From: Mycolicibacterium brisbanense
GTDB lineage: Bacteria > Actinomycetota > Actinomycetes > Mycobacteriales > Mycobacteriaceae
Direction: 5' to 3'
NCBI RefSeq assembly: GCF_001570425.1
Contig: NZ_BCSX01000002.1
Coordinates: 1 to 61,383 of the forward strand
DNA length: 61,383 nucleotides
A program made the position numbers and the translations under genes. The notes under the pieces were generated by a model. The model saw only the letters and a list, made by a program, of their open reading frames with translations, made no database searches and had not been told where the DNA came from. This document shows positions 43,616-50,912 of the stretch, in pieces (position 1 is the stretch's first letter; each line of letters opens with the position of its first letter).

Positions 43616-43890
43616 AGACCTATCGGATCGACGGGGCCGCGGTCACATCCAAAGCCGACCTGTTCACCGAGATCGGCCGCGCTGTCAATGGAGACGGCGG
43701 CTACTTCGGCTCCAACTTCGACGCGCTCGCCGATTGCCTGCGCGGTGGGTTCGGTACCCCCGACAACGGCAAGTTCAGGTTCGTCCTGACCGACTACAAA
43801 CACGTGAAGACGGCGCTCGGACCCGACGCCTGGAGCACGCTGCTCAACGTCTTCACCAGTGAATCCGTCGATTTGTGGCTGACCGCCTGA
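43612..43890 (+). CDS. Barstar-family ribonuclease inhibitor
   Basis: 92 residues, the usual barstar length. The inhibitory helix reads YFGSNFDALADCLRGGFG; Asp37 and Asp41 match barstar Asp35 and Asp39, which fill the barnase active site. No signal peptide, so it is cytosolic and would protect the producer from its RNase before export. GTG 43612 overlaps the RNase stop (GTGA), ensuring coupled synthesis. Together they form a classical secreted-RNase/immunity pair. Confidence 0.9.
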   Translation: MKTYRIDGAAVTSKADLFTEIGRAVNGDGGYFGSNFDALADCLRGGFGTPDNGKFRFVLTDYKHVKTALGPDAWSTLLNVFTSESVDLWLTA

Positions 43891-43961
43891 ACGTTCATCA
43901 GCAAACCTTGTCTGCTGCATCTGATGGGTATCCGACGGCCACAAACCCGGCGTACCCGCGA

Positions 43962-44004
43962 GTTAGCAACCGCGTTCCGCGGCAACGGGGTTGACGCCGC
44001 TAAC
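43962..44004 (+). terminator. Stem-loop after the barstar gene
   Basis: GTTAGC (43962-43967) and GCTAAC (43999-44004) bracket inner AACC/GGTT pairing, giving an interrupted stem 71 bp after the barstar stop. Weak evidence for termination. Confidence 0.3.
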
Positions 44005-44105
44005 ACCGTCTGAGCGCACCGGCCGCACGTCCCGCGCAAGGCGGTTACGCTGGCTTTCTGTGGTGTGCTCGCCGGCACCGCGGAATTGACGAAGACTGGA
44101 GCGAC

Positions 44106-44684
44106 GTGGGCATGACCGAAAAGCAACCAACCGGGACGGTGACGTTGCTGATGGCTACCGCCGAGGGGTCGGCACGCCTGTGGCAAACGCAACCCGGGGA
44201 TATGGCCGCCTCGCTGCCATGGTTGCGAGCGACGATGAGCCACTTGATCGCCCTCAATGACGGTGTTCTGCGCGGCGGCGAATACGCATGTGACAGTTTC
44301 GTCGCCACATTCGGCCGGGCCTCCGACGCGGTGGCCTGCGCACTCGACCTGCAATTGGCGCCGTCGGATCCGTTCTCGTTGTGCATCGGCCTGCACACCG
44401 TCGAAATGCGCAGCCGCGAGTCCGTCGCCACCGTGAGCACGGATGTCGCTGCGCGGCTACGGGATATGGCCCACGGAGGTCAGACGCTGATGTCGGTCAC
44501 GACGGCATCCCTGGCCGCGGACCGCCTGCCCGCCGGGGCGTCGCTGATGTACATCGGCGACCACGACCTGGGCGAGATGCCTTGGCATGAGCGGCCTTTC
44601 CAGCTTCGGCACGCCGGAGTGCGCGATCAGTTCCGGTCGGTGCGCGCGTCGGACGACACCGTCGCTCAGCATCACTTGAACTAG
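44106..44684 (+). CDS. Degenerate class III adenylate/guanylate cyclase domain protein
   Basis: 192 residues. The opening TVTLLMATAEGSARLWQTQP corresponds to the 'TLLFTDVEGSTRLWE' start of mycobacterial cyclase-LuxR proteins. The metal-binding Asp is replaced by Thr (MATAEGS for FTDVEGS). GDSF-like DSFVATFGRASDAVACALDL, IGLHTVE and STDVAARLRDMAHGGQTLMS follow, as in cyclases. Losing the first metal Asp should abolish catalysis, so a nucleotide-sensing or dimerisation role is inferred. It lacks the ATPase and LuxR parts of relatives. GTG 44106 or ATG 44112 could start it. Its stop interlocks on CTAG with the convergent gene. Confidence 0.72.
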   Translation: MGMTEKQPTGTVTLLMATAEGSARLWQTQPGDMAASLPWLRATMSHLIALNDGVLRGGEYACDSFVATFGRASDAVACALDLQLAPSDPFSLCIGLHTVEMRSRESVATVSTDVAARLRDMAHGGQTLMSVTTASLAADRLPAGASLMYIGDHDLGEMPWHERPFQLRHAGVRDQFRSVRASDDTVAQHHLN

Positions 44685-45760
44685 TTGAAACCGAGCCAGC
44701 TGGGCAGGGCGCGTTCGCGCGAATCGCACAGCACGGCGCGGGTGTCGCAGTTGCCGCGCGGCGAGCCTGCGCCACTCCACATGCCGCCGGTGTCACGACG
44801 CAGCACGATTGCCGATGAGCCGCCGCCGTCGAGCAACAGTGCGTTGTCCGCGCCCAGACCACGGAAAAGATCCTGCATGTTGTCCGGGGTGTAGCTGCCG
44901 CCCTGGAACACGTAGAACTGGTCGGCCGCCCGGTTGTAGCCCAGCGCGGTACGAGCGGCACTGGGGCCGTTGTCGTTGAGCTGGCCGGTGTCGCCCGGGG
45001 CCAGCAACCCGATGCCGGAGACCGCGACGAACCGGGCGTTCTGGTCGAACAGCCGCTGGATCACCGGGGTGGCCGCGTCGTAGTCGTCGGGGCCCTTGGG
45101 CATCACGACGTACGGAGCCCCGCCGGTCGGCAGGATCATGGTGGCCAACGCCGTCCACCGCTCGTCGCCACCCGAGAGGCCCTGCTTGCCGGCGTAGGCC
45201 AGGGTTCCGGTCACGGCCGTGTTGGCGCGGCCCTGCCCGCGGGTGTTGTCGACGTATGCGCCCAGCGGTGAGCTGCAGCCGGTGTCACGCCACGAGCCGC
45301 CCTTCTGGCCGCGCACGTCGAAGAAGTTGGCGTTGACTGCGATGGTCGGCTGGCCCAGCGCTTGCCAAGCCTGAAGGGGCGCATAGGTTTCGGAGGCCTG
45401 CCAGAGTCCTTCGCTGGTACGGGCACCCGGCGTGCGCTCACAGCGGGACTGATAACCCTGATGGCTGTCGACGAGCAGCCGTGGGCTCAGCCGCGACGAG
45501 GCGTTCTTGACGATCATCAAGTGGCCGCCGTTGTTCAGCGTGTACTGGTTGCCCGACGCCGACACGAACGGTGCCGCGAACTGCCCGCCGAAGTTGTAGA
45601 CGAGGTACGAGCCCTTGGTGTTGGCGATGGCGCCGAGCAGAAGCGCCTTGGCGTCCTCGGCCCGCGCCGTCGGCGTCCCGCCGGTACTCAACACAGCGCA
45701 CAACGCGAGGGTGGTCGCACCTGCTACCACACGTTGTTTCAGTTTTGCCAGCGCAGGCAC
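44681..45760 (-). CDS. Secreted phosphodiester glycosidase (NAGPA)-family protein
   Basis: 359 residues from GTG 45760. Signal peptide MPALAKLKQRVVAGATTLAL with cleavage near TARA-ED. The NAGPA/DUF2233 domain has TIAVNANFFDVRGQKGGSWR, SGIGLLAPGD, ARTALGYN and the hallmark LLLDGGGSSAIVLRR. This family removes sugar-phosphate caps or binds glycan phosphodiesters; in actinobacteria substrates are unknown. Cys pairs fit an exported enzyme. A TTGACA/TATTGT promoter ends exactly 7 nt before the GTG, so the mRNA is probably leaderless, which decides the start over GTG 45778. Confidence 0.85.
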   Translation of the reverse strand: MPALAKLKQRVVAGATTLALCAVLSTGGTPTARAEDAKALLLGAIANTKGSYLVYNFGGQFAAPFVSASGNQYTLNNGGHLMIVKNASSRLSPRLLVDSHQGYQSRCERTPGARTSEGLWQASETYAPLQAWQALGQPTIAVNANFFDVRGQKGGSWRDTGCSSPLGAYVDNTRGQGRANTAVTGTLAYAGKQGLSGGDERWTALATMILPTGGAPYVVMPKGPDDYDAATPVIQRLFDQNARFVAVSGIGLLAPGDTGQLNDNGPSAARTALGYNRAADQFYVFQGGSYTPDNMQDLFRGLGADNALLLDGGGSSAIVLRRDTGGMWSGAGSPRGNCDTRAVLCDSRERALPSWLGFN

Positions 45761-45767
45761 GCTGTAC

Positions 45768-45795
45768 ACAATAACCACACAGGAAACTCTGTCAA
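45768..45795 (-). promoter_or_regulatory. Near-perfect SigA promoter of the phosphodiester glycosidase-like gene
   Basis: On the minus strand TTGACA (45790-45795), a 16-bp spacer and TATTGT (45768-45773) occur, with 7 nt to GTG 45760. It is the best -35/-10 pair in the window. Confidence 0.7.
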
Positions 45796-45957
45796 CATTA
45801 GTAACACTACAATCTCGATTGGGTACCGGACGTGCGACTTAGCAGGTAGGCGCGGTATTCACCCGCTTGGGCGGCACGGCGATTCCTGCTGGCGGGCATT
45901 CAGCTATTGCAGTTAGCTGTGGCGACTTCGGCCGCGGCGACGATGAAGCTGTGAGCC

Positions 45958-46629
45958 ATGCAGACAAGCACCTTGCTCCTCGATAAGCGTCCCCAAATCC
46001 GCAGTGTCGCTGTCAAATACGCAGTCGAAGCCATCGGAACCTTCTTCCTGGTGTTCACCGTCGGCGCCTGCGTGCGCGGCGGCGGCGTGCTGGCCCCGCT
46101 GGCCATCGGCGCTGTGCTGATGGTCATGGTCTACGCCGGTGGCCACATCTCCGGCGGGCACTACAACCCCGCGGTGACGCTGGCCGTCCTGGTCCGGCGC
46201 CGGATCGGCCTGCGCGACGCGTGCGGTTACTGGGCTGCCCAACTGGTCGCAGGCCTCGCGGCGGCCCTGGTGGTTCCGGCGGTGATCGCCGACCACGGCC
46301 CTGCCCTGGTTCTGACCGGTCATATCGGAGCCGCGTTCTGCGCCGAGCTGCTCTTCACGTTCGCCTTGTGCTTCGTCGTACTCAACGTGGCGACCAGCAA
46401 GGACCACCCCGACAACTCGTTCTACGGACTGGCCATCGGGTTCACCGTCGCGGCCGGGGCCATCGCCGTGGGCGGCATCTCCGGCGGCGCGTTCAACCCC
46501 GCGGTGGTGTTCGGCGGGGCTGCCATGGGCCTGTTCGCCCTGCCCACGCTGTGGGTGTACCTGGCGGCCCAGTTGCTCGCGGCTGTCGCGGCAGGCCTGG
46601 CCTTCCGGGCTCTCAACCCCGCCGACTGA
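45958..46629 (+). CDS. MIP-family aquaporin/channel
   Basis: 223 residues with six membrane helices and both half-helices: GGHYNPAVTLAVLV and GGAFNPAVVFGGA carry the two NPA boxes. The start of the first helix, AVEAIGTFFLVFTVGA, is typical. The short C-terminus and the residues around the boxes look AqpZ-like; water permeability is likely and glycerol possible. The gene stands alone, convergent with the sorbosone-dehydrogenase-like gene 22 bp away. Confidence 0.9.
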   Translation: MQTSTLLLDKRPQIRSVAVKYAVEAIGTFFLVFTVGACVRGGGVLAPLAIGAVLMVMVYAGGHISGGHYNPAVTLAVLVRRRIGLRDACGYWAAQLVAGLAAALVVPAVIADHGPALVLTGHIGAAFCAELLFTFALCFVVLNVATSKDHPDNSFYGLAIGFTVAAGAIAVGGISGGAFNPAVVFGGAAMGLFALPTLWVYLAAQLLAAVAAGLAFRALNPAD

Positions 46630-46651
46630 TATCTCGACTGCGTTGCCCTGG

Positions 46652-47887
46652 TTACGTTTTCGGCGTCAGCCGGTACACCGCGCCCGCGGCGTCGTCGGTG
46701 ATGTACACCGCGCCATCGGGTCCTGTGACCGCAGCGACCGGCCTGCCCCACCGCGAACCGTCGTCATCCTGGAACCCGCCGACCAGGGTCTGCTGTGGGC
46801 CCAATGTGCCGTCGTGCCAACCGAAGAACGACACCTCGGGAGCTTGGGCGCTGGCGCGGTTCCACGAGCCGTGCACACCCACCACCGCACCGGGACCGAA
46901 CCGCGCCAGGTCGGTGAAGCTCATCCCGAGCGGGGCCGAATGCGCGGGCATGGCCTGCTCCAGCGGCGGCAGCGCCGCACAGTCCAGCTTGCTGCCGTCG
47001 GCGTTGGTCTGCATGTCGCGGATGAAGCCGACCGGCGCGGGGCCGTCGGGATTGCAATAGGGCCAACCCAATTCGCGCCCCGGCCAGAGCTTCGCGACCG
47101 ATTCCGGCGGATGATCGTTGACGTAGTCCTGGTCCACCTTGCCGCCAGGATCCGCGACGTTGTCGCGGTTGTTCACCGCGGTCCACAACGACCCGTCGGG
47201 AGCCAACGCCAGGCCGGTGCCGTTGCGAACCCCGGTCGCGAACGGCTGGGCCGGGCCGCCGCCGGGTGGCACGCGCATGATGGTGGCCCGCGGCGGGCTG
47301 GCGGTCCGGTCCTCGGCGGAGATGTTGCCCGTCGAGCCGATCGAGAAGTACACCGCGCCATCGCGTCCCACCGCCACACTCTTGAGCGCATGGGCATAGG
47401 CGCCGTGTAGGTCGGGGCTCTTGGCGTCGGGAAGGTCTGCGGCGATGGTGCGGGGATTGACGGCGTGGCCGTCTGCGTAGTCATAGGCGTCGATCTGGTC
47501 GCTCTCGGCGACATAGAGCGTGGACCCGGCGAAGGCCATGCCGTGTGGCTGGTCCAGGCCGGCCAACACCACCTGCCGCGTCGGCAGTACCTGCACGACC
47601 TGACCGGTGCCCGGTACCGAGACCAGGAGCCTGCCATCGGGCGTCCACGCTGCCATCCTGGCGCCCGGGACCCGTGCGAGGACGGTCAGCGTCCAGCCGG
47701 GAGGTACCTGCGCGTGGCGGGGCCGGTCGAACGGCGACTGCGCGAGGACATCCGGCACCTCGACGGCAACCGTGGACAGGCCCGCAGGCACGGGCGGCGG
47801 GTTCGGTGCCGGTGAGGGCGGAGAGCTGCAGGCCGCCGTCGCGACCAGAACCGCTGCGAGCGCGCTACGAGCCGCCCAGGCTCGCAT
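46652..47887 (-). CDS. Glucose/sorbosone dehydrogenase-like lipoprotein (beta-propeller)
   Basis: 411 residues. Lipobox VATAAC with Cys20 and a Pro-rich spacer (SSPPSPAPNPPPVPA). The six-bladed propeller motifs include PHGMAFAGSTLYVAES, GAVYFSIGSTGNIS, VRNGTGLALAPDGSLW, GRELGWPYCNPDGPAP and DGAVYITDDAAGAVYRL. Relatives use PQQ to oxidise sugars; whether PQQ binds here is unknown. The gene's start overlaps the 3' end of the pirin gene by 23 bp, so they form a minus-strand operon. Confidence 0.85.
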   Translation of the reverse strand: MRAWAARSALAAVLVATAACSSPPSPAPNPPPVPAGLSTVAVEVPDVLAQSPFDRPRHAQVPPGWTLTVLARVPGARMAAWTPDGRLLVSVPGTGQVVQVLPTRQVVLAGLDQPHGMAFAGSTLYVAESDQIDAYDYADGHAVNPRTIAADLPDAKSPDLHGAYAHALKSVAVGRDGAVYFSIGSTGNISAEDRTASPPRATIMRVPPGGGPAQPFATGVRNGTGLALAPDGSLWTAVNNRDNVADPGGKVDQDYVNDHPPESVAKLWPGRELGWPYCNPDGPAPVGFIRDMQTNADGSKLDCAALPPLEQAMPAHSAPLGMSFTDLARFGPGAVVGVHGSWNRASAQAPEVSFFGWHDGTLGPQQTLVGGFQDDDGSRWGRPVAAVTGPDGAVYITDDAAGAVYRLTPKT

Positions 47888-48578
47888 GCATCTCCCACAC
47901 CAGGATCTCGGCGTCCGTCGACGCGCTCACGCGCTGGCCGCCGCTGGCGGTGAGGCGGGCGGCGTCGCCCGTCGTCAGCTCACCGGAGTCTTCGAGCGTC
48001 ACCGTGCCCCGCGTGACGAACACGTGTACGTACGGAGCGTGCGGCAACTCGAGCGCGTCACCGGAGTGCAGCCGGGCGCCGTACAGCGTCGCGTTGCGGT
48101 TGTGCAGCGTGACGGCGGCGTCGGTGGCCCCCGACGCAATGGGCGTCAGAGAATTGGTGAGCTCGATCTCCCGCTGTTGATAGCCCGGTGTCACGTTGGC
48201 CTCGTCCGGCAGCACCCACATCTGCACGAAATGGACTGGGGTGGCCGAAGATCCGTTCTTCTCCGAATGCGACACCCCGGAACCCGCCGACATCCGTTGC
48301 GCCAGGCCGGGATAGATGACACCGGAGTTGCCCATGGAATCGCGGTGTGCGAGTTCGCCGTCCAGCACCCAGGTCACGATTTCCATGTCGCGGTGCGGGT
48401 GGGTGTCGAATCCTGAAGCGGGTTTGACGATGTCGTCGTTGTTGACCAGCAGCAGCCCGTGATGGGTGTTGGCGGGGTCGTAGTAGTCGCCGAACGAGAA
48501 CGAATGCCGGGACTGCAGCCATTCGGTGGTGGTGAGGCCACGGTCGCCGGCGCGGCGAATGTCGACGATCGGAGGCAT
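47865..48578 (-). CDS. Pirin-family protein (Rv0181c-like)
   Basis: 237 residues, bicupin YhhW/pirin type. The metal site is FDTHPHRDMEIVTWVLDG plus AGSGVSHSEKN (His, His, His, Glu), and HHGLLLVNNDD and SRHSFSFGDYYD are family signatures. Such proteins can have quercetinase activity; the physiological role is unclear. Order with sigG matches Mtb Rv0181c-Rv0182c although extra genes intervene. TAAGCT ends 7 nt before the ATG: leaderless. Confidence 0.9.
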   Translation of the reverse strand: MPPIVDIRRAGDRGLTTTEWLQSRHSFSFGDYYDPANTHHGLLLVNNDDIVKPASGFDTHPHRDMEIVTWVLDGELAHRDSMGNSGVIYPGLAQRMSAGSGVSHSEKNGSSATPVHFVQMWVLPDEANVTPGYQQREIELTNSLTPIASGATDAAVTLHNRNATLYGARLHSGDALELPHAPYVHVFVTRGTVTLEDSGELTTGDAARLTASGGQRVSASTDAEILVWEMHASLGGS

Positions 48579-48585
48579 GCCGCCC

Positions 48586-48591
48586 AGCTTA
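48586..48591 (-). promoter_or_regulatory. -10 box TAAGCT for the pirin operon
   Basis: Minus-strand TAAGCT ends 7 nt before ATG 48578; no Shine-Dalgarno is present, so leaderless initiation is likely. Confidence 0.5.
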
Positions 48592-48625
48592 GCGACCTAC
48601 CGTCAACCCACCGGTCGGCCGGACT

Positions 48626-48631
48626 TAGTGT
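48626..48631 (+). promoter_or_regulatory. -10 box TAGTGT for the SDR gene
   Basis: TAGTGT ends 7 nt before GTG 48639. Together with the pirin -10 it forms a back-to-back pair of leaderless promoters within 60 bp. Confidence 0.5.
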
Positions 48632-48638
48632 GTGAGTC

Positions 48639-49415
48639 GTGGATATCAATGGAGCTAGCGCAATCGTCACCGGTGGCGCATCAGGTATCGGCGCGGCAAC
48701 TGCCCGCCAGTTGGCTGCCAAGGGAGCCCGCGTCGTCGTGGCTGACCTGCAGGCCGAAAAGGGCGAGGCACTCGCCAAAGAGATCGGCGGCGTGTTCGTC
48801 ACCGTCGACGTGACCGACACCGACCAGATCATCGACGCGGTCAACACCGCCGCCGACCTCGGTCCGCTGCGGGCCCTGGTGAACTCGGCCGGCATCGGCT
48901 GGGCCCAGCGCACCATCGGCAAGGACGGCCAGTTCGAATCGGCCCACAATCTGGATGTCTACAAGAAGGTGCTCGCGATCAACCTGGTCGGCACCTTCGA
49001 TTGCATCCGGCTGGCCGCCACCGCGATGAGCCGCAACGAGCTCACCGACACCGGCGAACGCGGCGCGATCGTCAACATGACCAGCGTCGCGGCCTTCGAC
49101 GGCCAGATCGGCCAGGCCGCCTACTCGTCGTCCAAGGGCGGCGTCGTCGGCCTGACCCTGCCGGTCGCGCGTGACCTGTCCGCTGTCGGCATCCGCGTCA
49201 ACACCGTGGCCCCCGGCCTCATCGACACCCCGATCTACGGGGAAGGGGAAGCGTCCGAAGCCTTCAAGGCCAAGCTCGGCGAATCCGTGCTCTTCCCGCA
49301 CCGCCTGGGCAAGCCCGAGGAGCTGGCCTCGATGGTCATCGAACTGATCACCAACTCGTACATGAACGCCGAGGTCGTCCGCGTCGACGGTGGCATCCGG
49401 ATGCCACCCAAGTAG
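48639..49415 (+). CDS. SDR, 3-hydroxyacyl-CoA dehydrogenase-like (HSD10 type)
   Basis: 258 residues. [22 protein letters not shown], a catalytic Ser in [20 protein letters not shown] with YxxxK (YSSSK), and VAPGLIDTP. The long insert between the strands and the ending of [11 protein letters not shown] match mycobacterial 3-hydroxy-2-methylbutyryl/3-hydroxyacyl-CoA dehydrogenases. It would oxidise 3-hydroxyacyl-CoA with NAD in lipid degradation. GTG 48639 is set by the leaderless promoter. A long hairpin terminator follows. Confidence 0.87.
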   Translation: MDINGASAIVTGGASGIGAATARQLAAKGARVVVADLQAEKGEALAKEIGGVFVTVDVTDTDQIIDAVNTAADLGPLRALVNSAGIGWAQRTIGKDGQFESAHNLDVYKKVLAINLVGTFDCIRLAATAMSRNELTDTGERGAIVNMTSVAAFDGQIGQAAYSSSKGGVVGLTLPVARDLSAVGIRVNTVAPGLIDTPIYGEGEASEAFKAKLGESVLFPHRLGKPEELASMVIELITNSYMNAEVVRVDGGIRMPPK

Positions 49416-49427
49416 CCTCTCCCCGCG

Positions 49428-49481
49428 AGCAGACGCGAAATCCCCCTTTTCCACGGTGAAAAGGGGGATTTCGCGTCTGCT
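49428..49481. terminator. Bidirectional terminator, 24-bp perfect stem
   Basis: AGCAGACGCGAAATCCCC onward (24 nt) is perfectly complementary to the second arm ending GCGTCTGCT, around a 6-nt loop (CACGGT-type). It lies between the convergent SDR (stop 49415) and alcohol dehydrogenase (stop 49495), so it can serve both strands. No T-tract. Confidence 0.75.
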
Positions 49482-49494
49482 GGGCAGGGAAGCG

Positions 49495-50619
49495 TTACCA
49501 GTCGGCCTCGTCGAACTTGATGACGCCGCGAATATTGTTGCCGTCCAACATGTCCTGATAGCCCTGGTTGATGTCCTCGAGCTTGTAGGTGCGCGTGATC
49601 ATGTCGTCGATGTTCAACAGCCCCGACTTGTACAGCGCGGTGAGCCGTGGCGTCTCCACATGTGAGCTACCGCCACCGAAGATGTTGCCCTTCAACGTCT
49701 TCTGCAACATGGTGAACAGGAACAGGTTGAGTTTGACGTCGGCGTCCACCATCGACCCCATACCCGTCACCACACAGGTGCCCGTCTTGGCGGTGAGGAT
49801 CATGGCCTCTTCGATGTACTCGCCCTTCATCTCGCCGACCGCGATGATCACCTTGTCGCCCATCAGGCCCCAGGTCGTCTCCATCACCGGCGCGATGGCC
49901 TCGGCCATCGACGGGTAAACGTGCGTGGCGCCGAACTTGATGGCCTGCTCACGCTTCCACTCGTTCGGGTCGATGGCGATGACCTGCTTGGCACCCGAGA
50001 TCACCGCGCCCTGCAGCGCACTCATGCCGATACCGCCGACGCCGACGATGATGACCGTCTCGCCCGGCTTGACTTCGGCGACGTTGGTGGCCGAGCCGAA
50101 GCCCGTCGGCACCGCGCAACCCATGATGGCCGCAGTCTCGAACGGGATGTCCTTGTCGATCTTGACGACCGAATCCTTGTGCACGGTCATATACGGCGCG
50201 AAAGTGCCGAGGAGGTTCATCGGCGACACCTCACGGTCGCCGGCATGGATGCGGCTGGTGCCGTCGGCGATCGCCTTGCCGCCCAGCAGCACGGCGCCAC
50301 GGTCACACAGCGACCGGAAGCCCTTCAGACACGGCGGACATTCACCGCAGGCCGGGATGAAGGCGAGGATGACGTGGTCGCCCTCCTCGATGCCGGTGAC
50401 GTTCTTGCCGACCTTCGTGACCACACCGGCACCCTCGTGGCCGCCGAGTGCGGGCAATCCGATCGGGGTGGCTCCCGTGGTGATGTGGTAGTCGGAGTGG
50501 CACATGCCCGCGGCATGCATCCGGATCTGTACCTCGTCGGCGACGGGGTCCCCGAGATCAATCTCGTGGACCTTGAACGGCGAATTGAGTTCCCACAGCA
50601 GAGCGCCCTTGGTCTTCAT
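49495..50619 (-). CDS. NDMA-type zinc alcohol dehydrogenase (Rxyl_3153/AdhD-like)
   Basis: 374 residues, MDR family. Catalytic zinc: AAGMCHSDYH and GGHEGAG; structural zinc: PACGECPPCLKGFRSLC; nucleotide fold: VIIVGVGGIGMSALQ and IAIDPNEWK. The wording fits the NDMA-dependent class whose NAD is tightly bound and which works with mycofactocin in actinobacteria; that dependence is inferred. It oxidises alcohols to aldehydes. A TGGACA-N16-TATTAT promoter sits just before the ATG. Confidence 0.88.
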   Translation of the reverse strand: MKTKGALLWELNSPFKVHEIDLGDPVADEVQIRMHAAGMCHSDYHITTGATPIGLPALGGHEGAGVVTKVGKNVTGIEEGDHVILAFIPACGECPPCLKGFRSLCDRGAVLLGGKAIADGTSRIHAGDREVSPMNLLGTFAPYMTVHKDSVVKIDKDIPFETAAIMGCAVPTGFGSATNVAEVKPGETVIIVGVGGIGMSALQGAVISGAKQVIAIDPNEWKREQAIKFGATHVYPSMAEAIAPVMETTWGLMGDKVIIAVGEMKGEYIEEAMILTAKTGTCVVTGMGSMVDADVKLNLFLFTMLQKTLKGNIFGGGSSHVETPRLTALYKSGLLNIDDMITRTYKLEDINQGYQDMLDGNNIRGVIKFDEADW

Positions 50620-50627
50620 GACAGGCG

Positions 50628-50655
50628 ATAATAGAACACGTTTCAGATTTGTCCA
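50628..50655 (-). promoter_or_regulatory. Promoter of the NDMA-type alcohol dehydrogenase
   Basis: Minus-strand TGGACA (50650-50655), 16-bp spacer, TATTAT (50628-50633), 8 nt before ATG 50619. Leader of 0-2 nt predicted. The rest of 50656-50912 is a locally AT-rich gap with a 12-bp-spaced direct repeat. Confidence 0.6.
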
Positions 50656-50836
50656 GGATAGAGCTGTGACCTGCGCATTTGGGTGCTTGATTTCATCGCG
50701 ATGCCCGCGGCCGCGAGCGCTGGCTCCCCGGGTGCCACGCCGAATCGCCCGCGCCGGTCGACGGACAGAGGCGGTCAGGCGCGGCGTCGGACAGGTTTGC
50801 TTGGTGTGACATTCAGCAAATCACTATGCCGCATCA

Positions 50837-50855
50837 ATATGCATTGTGATATGCA
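50837..50855. repeat. Direct repeat ATATGCA in an AT-rich patch
   Basis: ATATGCA occurs at 50837-50843 and 50849-50855 (period 12), in an AT-rich patch 58-76 bp before the DUF4262 gene. It may be a regulator site or mark foreign DNA. Confidence 0.35.
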
Positions 50856-50912
50856 ATTGAGTCATGTGTGGCAAATGCACGTACGGCTGTTCTCTGATCG
50901 CTGGCGGCTACG

